A stretch of 47,469 nucleotides of DNA from an uncultured Bacilli bacterium (GTDB lineage Bacteria; Bacillota_I; Bacilli_A; RF39; UBA660). The notes beneath the pieces are model-generated. The model saw only the letters and a list, made by a program, of their open reading frames with translations. It searched no databases and had not been told where the DNA came from. Shown piece after piece: positions 34,282-42,514 of the stretch; within the stretch, counting starts at the first letter, position 1, and the number at the start of each line of letters is the position of its first letter. The translations under genes were made by a program, and so were the position numbers. The stretch covers positions 1 through 47,469 of the forward strand of contig CALVKE010000038.1 in the NCBI GenBank assembly GCA_944332535.1, given 5' to 3'.

Positions 34282-35409
34282 TCATGTTTTTTTTGAGCGG
34301 AAAATTAATACAGAGAATACCAATAAAAATGCATTAAATGAAACATTAAATATGATATTTTCCATTAAGCAATAAATACTCAATAAAAATAGGATTAATA
34401 TTATAACATAATCTTTGTTTTTATAAAAGTATTTAATAACTTTTTTATAAGCCAACGCAAATACTAGAAATAAGCAAAGACCATATTTTAACAAAATATA
34501 AAAGTAACCATTATCCAGATATACCGGTGATATTCCTTCCAATGCAGCTTGTTTTTGACCAATAAGACGAATATTGTGTCCAAATAAGTTAATTCCATAT
34601 TGATCCATTAAATTACTGATCCAATAAATTCTTCCGCTTAATAGTTCATTTATCTTTAAACCAATTTCATTATCGGAATTATATAAATAAACACAGAAAA
34701 AAGTAAGTAACGTTAATATTATAAATGAGTGAGTAATAAAGGTTTTTATGAAACGCTGCTCAAATAATTTTTCTAATGTGTGAGTTCGAAATAGTACAAA
34801 TAGCGATAGCAGTATCAAAATAATCATAGAAGTCCTACTATCACAGAAATAATTTATTAAAATTATTGCCGGTAAAATAACGAATAACATTTTTTTAGAA
34901 AATTTATCCTTATGAATATATATATACTCAAAATACGTAAGCAATATTAGATATCCAAACGTATTTGGATGAGAAAATCCCATTGCACTTCGAATACTTC
35001 CATCTTCGCGGTAAACAATATTTTCTTCTGTAAGGCCTAAGAAGTTGCAAATTAAAACAATAGCAATCATACCCACTGTAATTTTGAAAGTATATCGCAT
35101 GAATTTATTAAAATCTATATTTTCACTAGCATAAATTAATAACAGTAATCGTAAGATTTGTCGATCCCCGGCAAAATAACTACAGATTACGGCTAAACAA
35201 AATACAGCAACCATTGCCACAAAAGTTTTTCTAGGATAACAATTGCGCTGTAAAAAAAAGTTTACAATTAAAATGACTAAAGATATATCATTTAAAATGT
35301 CTAAATAATTTGACACTATTGTAACTTTTGAAAAAAGAGCGCTAAACAACATTAACAAATAAGCAAAATAAAATAAAAATATATTTATTTTTGTTTTGTT
35401 TAATTTCAT
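34282..35409 (-). CDS. wzy: Wzy-type oligosaccharide repeat-unit polymerase
   Basis: A 375-residue polytopic protein with about 10-11 helices, very AT-rich. MGFSHPNTFGYLILLTYFEY (about 140-160) and YFCDSRTSMIILILL (about 187-201) are typical of Gram-positive Wzy proteins, and an outer loop (about 245-290) holds ISNLMDQYGINLFGHNI. Wzy joins repeat units at the outer face. Wzy sequences vary greatly, so the assignment rests on these blocks, the topology and the position next to Wzx and Wzz genes. AGGGGG precedes the ATG. Confidence 0.85.
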   Translation of the reverse strand: MKLNKTKINIFLFYFAYLLMLFSALFSKVTIVSNYLDILNDISLVILIVNFFLQRNCYPRKTFVAMVAVFCLAVICSYFAGDRQILRLLLLIYASENIDFNKFMRYTFKITVGMIAIVLICNFLGLTEENIVYREDGSIRSAMGFSHPNTFGYLILLTYFEYIYIHKDKFSKKMLFVILPAIILINYFCDSRTSMIILILLSLFVLFRTHTLEKLFEQRFIKTFITHSFIILTLLTFFCVYLYNSDNEIGLKINELLSGRIYWISNLMDQYGINLFGHNIRLIGQKQAALEGISPVYLDNGYFYILLKYGLCLFLVFALAYKKVIKYFYKNKDYVIILILFLLSIYCLMENIIFNVSFNAFLLVFSVLIFRSKKT

Positions 35410-35419
35410 GATTATCCCC

Positions 35420-36268
35420 CTATTCTATTGAAATCAGGCTACCTAAATAATTCAGATATTCCTGTCGCACATTTTGACAAAGTCCTGCATTAGGGGAAAA
35501 GGTTAATTCTCCAAAATAAATCTTTCCGTCAATATTGTATAAATCCACTCGAACAAAAGGAAAATCATTTGATAATTGAGATGCAATTTCAATCATCTGA
35601 CTTAAATTTTTAGGTTTTTCAATAGGATTGGGATTTTGATATTTCTTATAAGAATAATTAAGATGATTCCAGTTTAAATCAAAATAATCACGATAATTTC
35701 CATGTTCTCGATCAGAGCAAACTAAAATGCATTCCACCTTTCCAGAATAGCAAAAAAACTTATAATCGTTCAAGGAAGCAGAAGAGCTATCCAAATATTC
35801 TTCACATAAAATTTGAGGAGTTATTAACGCATAATGATACTCTAACGAAGCTTTAGCATAATTTTTTTTCAAACTTTTTTCTATTTTTCTTCGTACCTTT
35901 TCTATATCTAAGTTCTTCTTATCTTTACAAACGATCACATCTCCAGAACCATGATTGCACTTTAAAACAAACTGTGTTCCTAATTCTTCAAAATCGATCT
36001 TTGTCGCATCATCATAAGTCTTTATTGTCTTGATAATATTTAGATGTGGAATCTTCTTTTTAGCTAAAATTTCTTTTACTGCTATTTTGTCAGACAGCTG
36101 TGCTTCCTTTTCGCCATACTTATGAATAATGAGATAATGAATTTTTTCGTTGAGATCTTGCGGAGCGGTTAAATTTAACTTTTTATGAAACACACGAAAA
36201 TAAATGATTTTATGAGCTATTTTTTTTGGTAGACGATATAATATCTCATGATACAATGTTTTTAACAT
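35420..36268 (-). CDS. TupA-like ATP-grasp protein
   Basis: A 282-residue protein of the ATPgrasp_TupA family: PQDLNEKIHYLIIHKYGEKEAQLSDKIAVKEIL, FVLKCNHGSGDVIVCKDK (nucleotide loop), CEEYLDSSSASLNDYKFFCYSG and PFVRVDLYNIDGKIYFGELTFSPNAG, with the acidic metal ligands near the C terminus. TupA-type enzymes form amide or peptide links, as in teichuronopeptide synthesis, and are common in capsule loci. With Ugd in the same operon, amidation of a uronic acid by an amino acid is a plausible role, but only inference. The start follows AGGTGTTAGC. Confidence 0.85.
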   Translation of the reverse strand: MLKTLYHEILYRLPKKIAHKIIYFRVFHKKLNLTAPQDLNEKIHYLIIHKYGEKEAQLSDKIAVKEILAKKKIPHLNIIKTIKTYDDATKIDFEELGTQFVLKCNHGSGDVIVCKDKKNLDIEKVRRKIEKSLKKNYAKASLEYHYALITPQILCEEYLDSSSASLNDYKFFCYSGKVECILVCSDREHGNYRDYFDLNWNHLNYSYKKYQNPNPIEKPKNLSQMIEIASQLSNDFPFVRVDLYNIDGKIYFGELTFSPNAGLCQNVRQEYLNYLGSLISIE

Positions 36269-36280
36269 GCTAACACCTTC

Positions 36281-37300
36281 TTAATTAAATCTTTTTTTTC
36301 TTTTCAATTGATATGCGCTATTCATGGACCAATAGAAGAAGGAAATTAAATGAAAGCGAAGAAAAAATAATCGAACTTTATTAGGAAGAGACAAAAGACG
36401 ATAAGGGCATTTCTGAATTGCCTTTCGAAATACTGGTTCTTTGATCTTTTTTTTAATTTCTTCTTTTATTTGTTTTGAAGTTAGGCCAGCCTGCTGTGGC
36501 AAGTATTTTAATTTGATAATATCATTCAACAAATAAATTGTCCTCATTTGACAATAAGGATCCAATTCTAATTGTTTGGATGTTTGAATGAATTTTGTAG
36601 TTTCTTCTATAATAGCGTAAGCAACTTCATCCGCTTTTTCAGAGTATTTATTGGTTACTGATTCATTAAACATTCGATAATGATAAAGAGGCTGGTCAAT
36701 ATAAGAACATATTTCAGCGTGGTGAAATACATTTAAATTAAAAATAGAATCTTGCATTCTTTTTAAGTTGGGAACAAATGTTAGATGATGCTTTAATAAA
36801 AAACTTTTTTTATAAAGTTTGCTCCATGGTACACCAAAAGTAGAAAAGCAAGCCTTTAAAAGCGTTAATTTGTCATTTTTAAATACTTTATCTTTTTCAA
36901 AGAAACTTTTTTTCTCTTCTTTTTCTGCTGTATTTTGATAGTATCCACACATACTTACGTCGCTATGATAAGTATTGGCGTTTTTCCATAGTAGTTCCAC
37001 TAACTTATCGTCACACCAGTCGTCTCCATCTACAAATAGTAAATACTCTCCGTTTGCCTTTTCAATTCCGTTATTTCTAGCGACAGATACCCCAGCATTT
37101 TCTTGGTAAATATAGCGAATCCGCGAATCTTTTTTTGCGGCTTTTTCACAAATTGCTGCACTATTATCCGGACTGCCATCTACAATTAATAAAATTTCAA
37201 TATTAGAGTAAGTCTGTCGAATTAAACTTTCAATACACTCCTCTAAATACTTCTCTACTTTGTAGATAGGAACAATAATAGATATTAAGGGGGTCCTCAT
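36281..37300 (-). CDS. Glycosyltransferase family 2 (GT-A)
   Basis: A 339-residue enzyme: ISIIVPIYKVEKYLEECIESL (about 7-27), LLIVDGSPDNS, NAGVSVARNNGIEKANGEYLLFVDGDDW (DXD, about 68-95) and MQDSIFNLNVF near residue 185. The basic C-terminal third is amphipathic but lacks clear membrane helices. It resembles CpsI/WbbD-like transferases that add hexoses or N-acetylhexosamines to a lipid-linked acceptor. The ATGA overlap with the preceding GT4 gene gives translational coupling. GAGAGTGA lies upstream of the ATG. Confidence 0.88.
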   Translation of the reverse strand: MRTPLISIIVPIYKVEKYLEECIESLIRQTYSNIEILLIVDGSPDNSAAICEKAAKKDSRIRYIYQENAGVSVARNNGIEKANGEYLLFVDGDDWCDDKLVELLWKNANTYHSDVSMCGYYQNTAEKEEKKSFFEKDKVFKNDKLTLLKACFSTFGVPWSKLYKKSFLLKHHLTFVPNLKRMQDSIFNLNVFHHAEICSYIDQPLYHYRMFNESVTNKYSEKADEVAYAIIEETTKFIQTSKQLELDPYCQMRTIYLLNDIIKLKYLPQQAGLTSKQIKEEIKKKIKEPVFRKAIQKCPYRLLSLPNKVRLFFLRFHLISFFYWSMNSAYQLKRKKRFN

Positions 37301-38463
37301 CTTACATCACTCTCTTCTATCTTATCATATATATTTTTTAACTGTCGATAATTATTTTCTTCTTGAAAAATAGTAACGTCATAATTAACAGGGTACTCTT
37401 CAATTTGATTCTCATCAATAATTCGTTGTAATTGTTCTTGATTATGGTAAATTAAACCATAATTGTTGGATTCGATAATATCCTTTACATTCCCAATTCC
37501 GTATCCTATTAATGGGGTTTTTACGGAGATTGCTTCTAAAATTATCATAGGAAAACCTTCATACCATAAAGAAGGAATTATTAACGCTTTCGCTTTAGCC
37601 AACTCGGAAAAGACCTTTTCATGCGGAAGAAAACCACATAATTCTACCTGATCCATTTGATTTTTCTCTATATAGTTTTTACACCATTCCATTGCAGGTC
37701 CTGTTCCATATATTTTTAATTTCTTATCGATTGTTTTCCAGCTACGTAAAAGTTCCTTGATCCCTTTTGATTCTTCCAAACGCGAAAGATACATATAATA
37801 ATCTTCTTTCTTTGTGGATTTTTCCAATGGTTTTATCATATAATTTGGTTTTACGAATATTTTCTTTTCTGATACAATCTCTTTTGTTTTATTAATTTCT
37901 AATAATTTTTTTTTATTAAACTCTGTTAAGCAGACGAAGAAAACATTGCGGTAAATACCAAGCATTCGATGAAGTTTCATCGATAATGCAATGATAATCG
38001 TTTGTAGTTTACTCTTTCTATAACAAGAATGAGAAATTGCGTGATTCAGTCCGAACTGAGGACATTCTTCGCATATTTTACAATCGCGATACAACAATCC
38101 ATTAGGGCAAATCATTCGAAAGTTATGGATCGTTTGTACAACCGGAATTTTTCTTCTTTTCGCCGCATAAAATACAGCCGGACTAATTAAATTTTGTACA
38201 TTATGGACGTGGACAATATCAATATGGTGTTGCTTTATTAGTTTTTGAACTTCAAAATAAGTTTTCCACGAAAAAATGGTCGTAATTGGTAAAACTAACT
38301 TTGCGAAAAAGGACATATTTTTTATCTCGTTATTATTTCGAAAATAGCAAAAAACTTCGTGGCCATGATCTTCTAACATACGCCTTTCATTTTTTACAAC
38401 TGTATCTTCCCCGCCTGAAATTTGGTACTCATTATGGACCAATAATATTCTTTGTTTTCTCAT
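37297..38463 (-). CDS. Glycosyltransferase family 4 with Cys-rich insertion
   Basis: A 388-residue GT-B enzyme: ILLVHNEYQISGGEDTVVKNE (N-terminal loop), DIVHVHNVQNLISPA, VVQTIHNFRMICPNG, YMYLSRLEESKGIKELL and IPSLWYEGFPMIILEAISVKTPLIGYG (EX7E). Four closely spaced cysteines (C-x-x-C in DCKICEEC, plus those in MICPNG and SHSC) in the first domain probably bind a metal, as in many GT4 capsule enzymes. The start is the ATG at 38463; an in-frame GTG lies 3 bases before. The TAG of the preceding gene overlaps that GTG, so the genes are coupled. Confidence 0.87.
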   Translation of the reverse strand: MRKQRILLVHNEYQISGGEDTVVKNERRMLEDHGHEVFCYFRNNNEIKNMSFFAKLVLPITTIFSWKTYFEVQKLIKQHHIDIVHVHNVQNLISPAVFYAAKRRKIPVVQTIHNFRMICPNGLLYRDCKICEECPQFGLNHAISHSCYRKSKLQTIIIALSMKLHRMLGIYRNVFFVCLTEFNKKKLLEINKTKEIVSEKKIFVKPNYMIKPLEKSTKKEDYYMYLSRLEESKGIKELLRSWKTIDKKLKIYGTGPAMEWCKNYIEKNQMDQVELCGFLPHEKVFSELAKAKALIIPSLWYEGFPMIILEAISVKTPLIGYGIGNVKDIIESNNYGLIYHNQEQLQRIIDENQIEEYPVNYDVTIFQEENNYRQLKNIYDKIEESDVR

Positions 38464-38465
38464 CA

Positions 38466-39197
38466 CTATTTTCCTCTTACTATTAACCTAATAAATTTTA
38501 AATTGGTTTTAAAGTATCTACGGAAAAGCCGTTTTGGTTCTTGCAACAAACGATATAGCCACTCCAAACTACATTTTTGCATCCATTTTGGTGCTCGTTT
38601 AATTTTTTCGGCAAAATAATCAAATCCTGCACCGACTCCAATCATGAGTCCTTTTACTTTTCCTTTATGCTGATACATCCACTTTTCTTGTTTCGGTGCT
38701 CCAAGTCCGACCCAAACAAAATCTGGTTTTGTTTTGTTGATCATTTGAATGATTTTTTTATCTTCCTCTTCGCTTAACGCACGAAATGGTGGCGAATACA
38801 TTCCTACAATATTCAAGTTAGGATATTTTGCTAATAATTTTTCTTTTAATAATTCTAACGTCTCCTCGGTACTTCCGTAAAAGTAATGCGTAAATCCGCA
38901 CTCTTCTGAAATTTCGAAAATCTCTTTCATTAAATCAGGTCCAGTTACTCTTTCTGCTTCTTTAAACCCTCTTTTTTTCGCTACGACACTTAATGGTTTT
39001 CCATCGGGAAGACGTAAATAAGCCGTATTTTGTACTTTACAATATTCTGGATCTTCGTAACTCATGACGGTCGTATGCACATTTGATATACAAATGTATT
39101 CTCCTTTTAACACGGAAATCTTATTTTTAAGAAGCGACACTACTTCTTCCATGTTTGTTACAGCAATTTCTACTCCTAAAATATTACATGTCGTCAT
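38466..39197 (-). CDS. WecG/TagA/CpsF family glycosyltransferase (GT26)
   Basis: A 243-residue protein with NILGVEIAVTNMEEVV, YICISNVHTTVMSYEDPEY, RLPDGKPLSVVAKKRG (with the catalytic Asp region), VTGPDLM, FYGSTEETLELL, KPDFVWVGLGAPKQEKWM and GVGAGFDYFAEKIKRAPKWM, all diagnostic of GT26. Members add the second sugar (ManNAcA, ManNAc, glucose) to the undecaprenyl-PP-linked primer on the cytoplasmic face; the C-terminal basic helix (last 35 residues) anchors the enzyme. It follows the initiating transferase gene but is separated by about 100 bases that hold a strong hairpin. AAGGATG precedes the ATG. Confidence 0.93.
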   Translation of the reverse strand: MTTCNILGVEIAVTNMEEVVSLLKNKISVLKGEYICISNVHTTVMSYEDPEYCKVQNTAYLRLPDGKPLSVVAKKRGFKEAERVTGPDLMKEIFEISEECGFTHYFYGSTEETLELLKEKLLAKYPNLNIVGMYSPPFRALSEEEDKKIIQMINKTKPDFVWVGLGAPKQEKWMYQHKGKVKGLMIGVGAGFDYFAEKIKRAPKWMQKCSLEWLYRLLQEPKRLFRRYFKTNLKFIRLIVRGK

Positions 39198-39228
39198 ATT
39201 CTCTACATCCTTTTCTCTTTTATTAAAA

Positions 39229-39288
39229 AATAAGAAATCTCTTCTTTTTACGTTCCGCTTTGTTGTGGTAAAAAGGATCTTTCTTATT
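39229..39288 (-). terminator. Attenuator-like hairpin inside the capsule operon
   Basis: A 60-base imperfect palindrome: outer arms AATAAGAAA/TTTCTTATT and inner arms CTTTTTAC/GTAAAAAG around a 16-base loop. On the minus strand it is followed by TTTTTTAATA. It lies between the initiating transferase and the GT26 gene. It should cause partial termination, or be a site of regulated antitermination or RNA processing. Confidence 0.6.
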
Positions 39289-39300
39289 TATTTGCTATCA

Positions 39301-39975
39301 TTATTTTGCACCATTTTTTCTTAATACGGAACTAACTGTTTTCCAAGCAATCTTAATATCTCCTCTAAGTCCCCAGTTATTGGCATATTCTACATCCATT
39401 TTCACTCGTTTTTTAAAAGAGACATTGCTTCTACCACTCACTTGCCAAGGGCCAGTAATTCCTGGCTTTACTTTGATAATTTCAGAATATCCATTTCCCA
39501 TATCCTTCTTTTCTCTTGGCAGATAAGGACGCGGTCCTACAAAAGACATATTTCCTCTTAACACATTAAAAAACTGGGGGAATTCATCTAATGAAGTCTT
39601 TCGAAGAAATTTCCCAATTTTTGTAATCCGGGGATCATTTTTAAGCTTTTTATTCTTCAAATATTCTTTTCGAATCTTTTCGTCTTCTCGCATGAGTCGT
39701 TCTAGTTCAGCCTCTGCATTAGGTATCATACTACGAAATTTATAAATTGCAATCCTTCTTCCATCTTTTCCAATCCGATATTGTTTAAAAAAGATGGGAG
39801 AAAAGTCATGGTTTTTTACGTAACAAATTTTGATAATGCAGTAAAGAGGAAGCAATGTAAGTGTTCCTATCAGTCCAACGATGATATCTGCCATACGTTT
39901 TATAACCAATTTCACTCCATAACGAAAAGCATCTGTTTGTACATACAACTTTTGTAGTATTCCTGCTTCATTCAT
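39301..39975 (-). CDS. Initiating phosphoglycosyl transferase (WbaP/CpsE catalytic-domain type)
   Basis: A 224-residue monotopic phosphoglycosyl transferase. A single re-entrant hydrophobic helix (about 30-52) leads into YKFRSM (78-83), DPRITKIGKFLRKTSLDEFPQ (catalytic Asp-Glu at 130-131) and NVLRGNMSFVGPRP (137-150), then KVKPGITGPWQVSGR. It moves a sugar phosphate from a UDP-sugar to undecaprenyl phosphate, starting repeat-unit assembly. It lacks the four-helix N-terminal part of CpsE, as many small versions do. It lies 11 bases after the phosphatase gene. AGGATGA precedes the ATG. The first sugar (glucose, galactose, GlcNAc, FucNAc-type) cannot be told. Confidence 0.93.
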   Translation of the reverse strand: MNEAGILQKLYVQTDAFRYGVKLVIKRMADIIVGLIGTLTLLPLYCIIKICYVKNHDFSPIFFKQYRIGKDGRRIAIYKFRSMIPNAEAELERLMREDEKIRKEYLKNKKLKNDPRITKIGKFLRKTSLDEFPQFFNVLRGNMSFVGPRPYLPREKKDMGNGYSEIIKVKPGITGPWQVSGRSNVSFKKRVKMDVEYANNWGLRGDIKIAWKTVSSVLRKNGAK

Positions 39976-39986
39976 AATGAATCATC

Positions 39987-40769
39987 CTATCTATCTTTTT
40001 TTACAAACAACTTAAATTTTGTTCTTGGTACTCTTATTTTATAAGCGTGTATAACCGTATTTTGAATTACTTTTTCAATGTTTTTATCCACTAATTCCTC
40101 AGCAATATATTTGCTTCCGGTCAGTTTTTCTATTCTTTCTGCCGTCTCTTGAATTCGGTGATAACTCGTCTGTCCTTTGTGATGAACATCGCTTCCGATG
40201 AAGTGAATCATGTGACGTTTTAACATCTCTTCTAAGCGTTCTTGTACATTTTTTCCATACTTGCAGTAAAGGCTTCCAATGTTTCCTTGCATGAGAGCCC
40301 CTTCTTGAATCATTTGTTGAAATTCATCTAGATCTTTATAGTATTCATAACGTTCCGGATGAGCAATGATCGGTACGATTCCTGCTGTACGAAGGCGAAA
40401 AATCAATTCGTGTAACATCGCAAATTTAGAATGAAAAGGTAACTCTAATAGAAGATATCTGCTTTCATTAAGTGTTAAAATCTGATCCGTTTTTAAATAC
40501 TTCATCAAATCGCCATCTAATGTTACTTCGTTTCCCAAGTATAGATGAACCGGAATGTTTTGTCTTTCTACTTCTTGTGTTAATTGCTTAAAGATTCTTT
40601 TTTTCTCTTGGTTGTCGCAAGTAAAGTCCTGTATACTCCGATAATGAGGAGTTAAAATAATGTCGGTATAACCATTTTGTACGGCTTCCTTGATAATTTG
40701 AATGCTCTCTTCTAACGATTCACTTCCATCGTCGATTCCAAACAATATATGATTATGAATATCTTTCAT
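39987..40769 (-). CDS. cpsB: CpsB/Wzb-type PHP tyrosine-protein phosphatase
   Basis: A 260-residue metal-dependent phosphatase of the PHP family: MKDIHNHILFGIDDGS (1-16; metal-binding HNH), TPHYRS, YLGNEVTLD, LLLELPFHS, PIIAHPERYEYY and HFIGSDVHHKG supply the metal ligands. In Gram-positive capsule loci it removes phosphate from the C-terminal tyrosines of the CpsD kinase and so tunes chain length and export. The ATG overlaps the kinase stop as TAATG with little of its own ribosome site, so it depends on coupling. Confidence 0.93.
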   Translation of the reverse strand: MKDIHNHILFGIDDGSESLEESIQIIKEAVQNGYTDIILTPHYRSIQDFTCDNQEKKRIFKQLTQEVERQNIPVHLYLGNEVTLDGDLMKYLKTDQILTLNESRYLLLELPFHSKFAMLHELIFRLRTAGIVPIIAHPERYEYYKDLDEFQQMIQEGALMQGNIGSLYCKYGKNVQERLEEMLKRHMIHFIGSDVHHKGQTSYHRIQETAERIEKLTGSKYIAEELVDKNIEKVIQNTVIHAYKIRVPRTKFKLFVKKDR

Positions 40770-41452
40770 TATTCGCTATAGTAACCACTACTGTAATAGT
40801 ATGGTTCATCTTTCACGTCTACTTGGTTTAAGATAACTCCGGCTATTTTCGCTCCGACATTATCCAAAGACTTTTTCGACTTTTCTAATAATTCCATAGG
40901 AGTTTGCTTGTATTTTGCCACGATAATAGAAGTATCGACATAAGAAGATACAACAAGAGCATCATTTAATCCTGTAACAGGAGGACAGTCAATTAAAATA
41001 ATATCAAAATGGTTTCTTAATAACTTCAATAAATTAGCACATCTCTCACTAGCAAGAAGTTCCGATGGGTTTGGTGGGAACGTTCCGGCTGGAAGAAGAT
41101 ATAAATTTTTTATTTTGGTCTTTTTTACATAGTTCTTTGCTGTTGCACGATAATCTTCGTCGATTAATAAGTTAGACATACCAAGCGTTTTATTACTTGA
41201 AATTCCAAATATTTTGTGTTGACGTCCTTTTCGAAGATCACAATCGATTAATAATACTCTTTCATTAAACTGCGCAAAGGCACAAGCTAGATTAGCTGTT
41301 ACAAAACTTTTCCCTTCTCCTGGAACAGAAGAAGTAACCATAATCGTCTTAACCTCTTTGTTTATGGCTGAAAATTTTAAATTCGTACGAACTGTTTTGA
41401 TCGCTTCACTAAAAGAAGAAGTCGGTTTATCAATGACAATTAGTTCATTCAT
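40769..41452 (-). CDS. cpsD: CpsD/CapB-type tyrosine autokinase
   Basis: A 227-residue BY-kinase: Walker A SSVPGEGKSF (41-50), Walker A' VLLIDCDLRKGRQH (66-79), Walker B IILIDCPP (about 151-158), and a C-terminal tyrosine cluster YYYSSGYYSE (last 10 residues) that is phosphorylated. It works with the membrane adaptor CpsC, encoded just upstream (TAATG overlap), and is dephosphorylated by CpsB, encoded just downstream. The set senses or limits polymer synthesis. AAGGGGTGA precedes the ATG. Confidence 0.95.
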   Translation of the reverse strand: MNELIVIDKPTSSFSEAIKTVRTNLKFSAINKEVKTIMVTSSVPGEGKSFVTANLACAFAQFNERVLLIDCDLRKGRQHKIFGISSNKTLGMSNLLIDEDYRATAKNYVKKTKIKNLYLLPAGTFPPNPSELLASERCANLLKLLRNHFDIILIDCPPVTGLNDALVVSSYVDTSIIVAKYKQTPMELLEKSKKSLDNVGAKIAGVILNQVDVKDEPYYYSSGYYSE

Positions 41453-42135
41453 TATTTCACCCCTTTTCCACTGACTGGAATATTTCCAATAACTGGAATT
41501 CCTAGACGATTTTCTACTTCTTCACTAGACTTAATAGAGGTATCAAAATAATAAATAGCAAATACGACTCCTCCAGCTACTACAAGTCCTGCTGCAAAAA
41601 AAAGTAGAAAAGACTTCCCTAATTGAATATTATACGGAGTACTTTGTACTTCTGCTTCATCGATGATCGTTACGTTTTCAAGACTGTAGATTTCCATTAC
41701 TTCCTGCTTAAATACATCCGCTATAGTATCCGCAATTTGTGCCGCTCTCTTTGGATCTTCATCGCTTACACTGATTTGAATAATCTCTGTATCGCTTTTG
41801 TTGGATACTGTTACTTTTTTCGATAACTCTTTGGTTGACTCATTCAATTTCAATTGTGAAATAACTTGGTTCAACACTCTTCTACTTTTAATGATTTCAC
41901 TATAAGTAGCAACCAGTTTTTGGTTCAGTACAATATCATTTTGTGTAAGTGAAGAGGAAGAATCCGCATCTTCTTTTTTCACTAAGATTAATGTAGTGTC
42001 CCCCTTATATAAAGGCGTTTTTAAAACCATTGTATAAACGATTCCAACGGCAAAAATAAAGATTGTAATTAACATCATTAGTGGAATTTTTTTGACAAAA
42101 AAATTAAATAAATCTTTTAAATTTATCTCTTCCAT
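41452..42135 (-). CDS. cpsC: Wzz/CpsC-type chain-length regulator and kinase adaptor
   Basis: A 227-residue protein with two membrane helices: one N-terminal (about 19-40) and one C-terminal (about 172-195). The extracytoplasmic Wzz domain between them includes YKGDTTLILVKK, NDIVLNQKLVATYSEIIKSRRVL and SVSDEDPKRAAQIADTI. The cytoplasmic tail IPVIGNIPVSGKGVK contacts CpsD. I use the ATG at 42135 (MEEINLKDLF), 7 bases after AAGGGA. An in-frame extension of 48 codons to 42279 would run through the promoter and is rejected. It is the first gene of the capsule operon. Confidence 0.93.
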   Translation of the reverse strand: MEEINLKDLFNFFVKKIPLMMLITIFIFAVGIVYTMVLKTPLYKGDTTLILVKKEDADSSSSLTQNDIVLNQKLVATYSEIIKSRRVLNQVISQLKLNESTKELSKKVTVSNKSDTEIIQISVSDEDPKRAAQIADTIADVFKQEVMEIYSLENVTIIDEAEVQSTPYNIQLGKSFLLFFAAGLVVAGGVVFAIYYFDTSIKSSEEVENRLGIPVIGNIPVSGKGVK

Positions 42136-42184
42136 ACTTCCATCCCTTCTTATTACTAATCTCCCCTGTTCATTTACTGATAAT

Positions 42185-42212
42185 ATTATATCATAGATTT
42201 CTAAAATGTTAA
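42185..42212 (-). promoter_or_regulatory. Main promoter of the capsule operon
   Basis: TTAACA (42212-42207), 16 bases, then TATAAT (42190-42185) preceded by TG (TGATATAAT) on the minus strand. This gives a leader of about 45 bases to the CpsC gene. It is one of the best promoters in the window. The rest of the 379-base divergent region (42136-42514) holds no gene I can support. Confidence 0.75.
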
Positions 42213-42456
42213 TCCCTAATTTCACTTTTTGTGTATTTCTCGGTTTTTTTTCAAAAAATGATCCCTTTATTAGAGACAAAAAATTATACCTTCTGTTATT
42301 ATTTTCCTCTTTAGTAGAATCTAAAAAGAAATAGATCCCTATCCATTAATTATTCCATTCTTACTAATTTATGAATTTATTTTGAAATATCCCCACAGAA
42401 ATTAGTCATAAGTTTACAGCGAAAAGATTAAAATTACGTTTATAAATATGAGAAGG

Positions 42457-42465
42457 TGATATAAT
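42457..42465 (+). promoter_or_regulatory. Extended -10 promoter of the acylation operon
   Basis: TGATATAAT on the plus strand, 50 bases before the ATG at 42515. No clear -35 is seen at 16-18 bases, as extended -10 promoters allow. It is divergent from the capsule promoter and uses the same TGATATAAT sequence. Confidence 0.5.
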
Positions 42466-42514
42466 TAATAAAGATATATTTAATAGATTATTTTAGTAAG
42501 ATTCGGTGGTAGGA

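Noticed and set aside
42136-42279. N-terminal extension of the Wzz/CpsC protein (48 extra codons)
   Set aside because: It would be translated through a strong promoter, resembles no part of the family, and the ATG at 42135 has a good ribosome site and gives the normal length.
42136-42514. Invertible promoter flanked by inverted repeats, as expected for a phase-variable capsule
   Set aside because: Only short matches such as CTAATTTC/GAAATTAG were found, which is what chance gives in AT-rich DNA.
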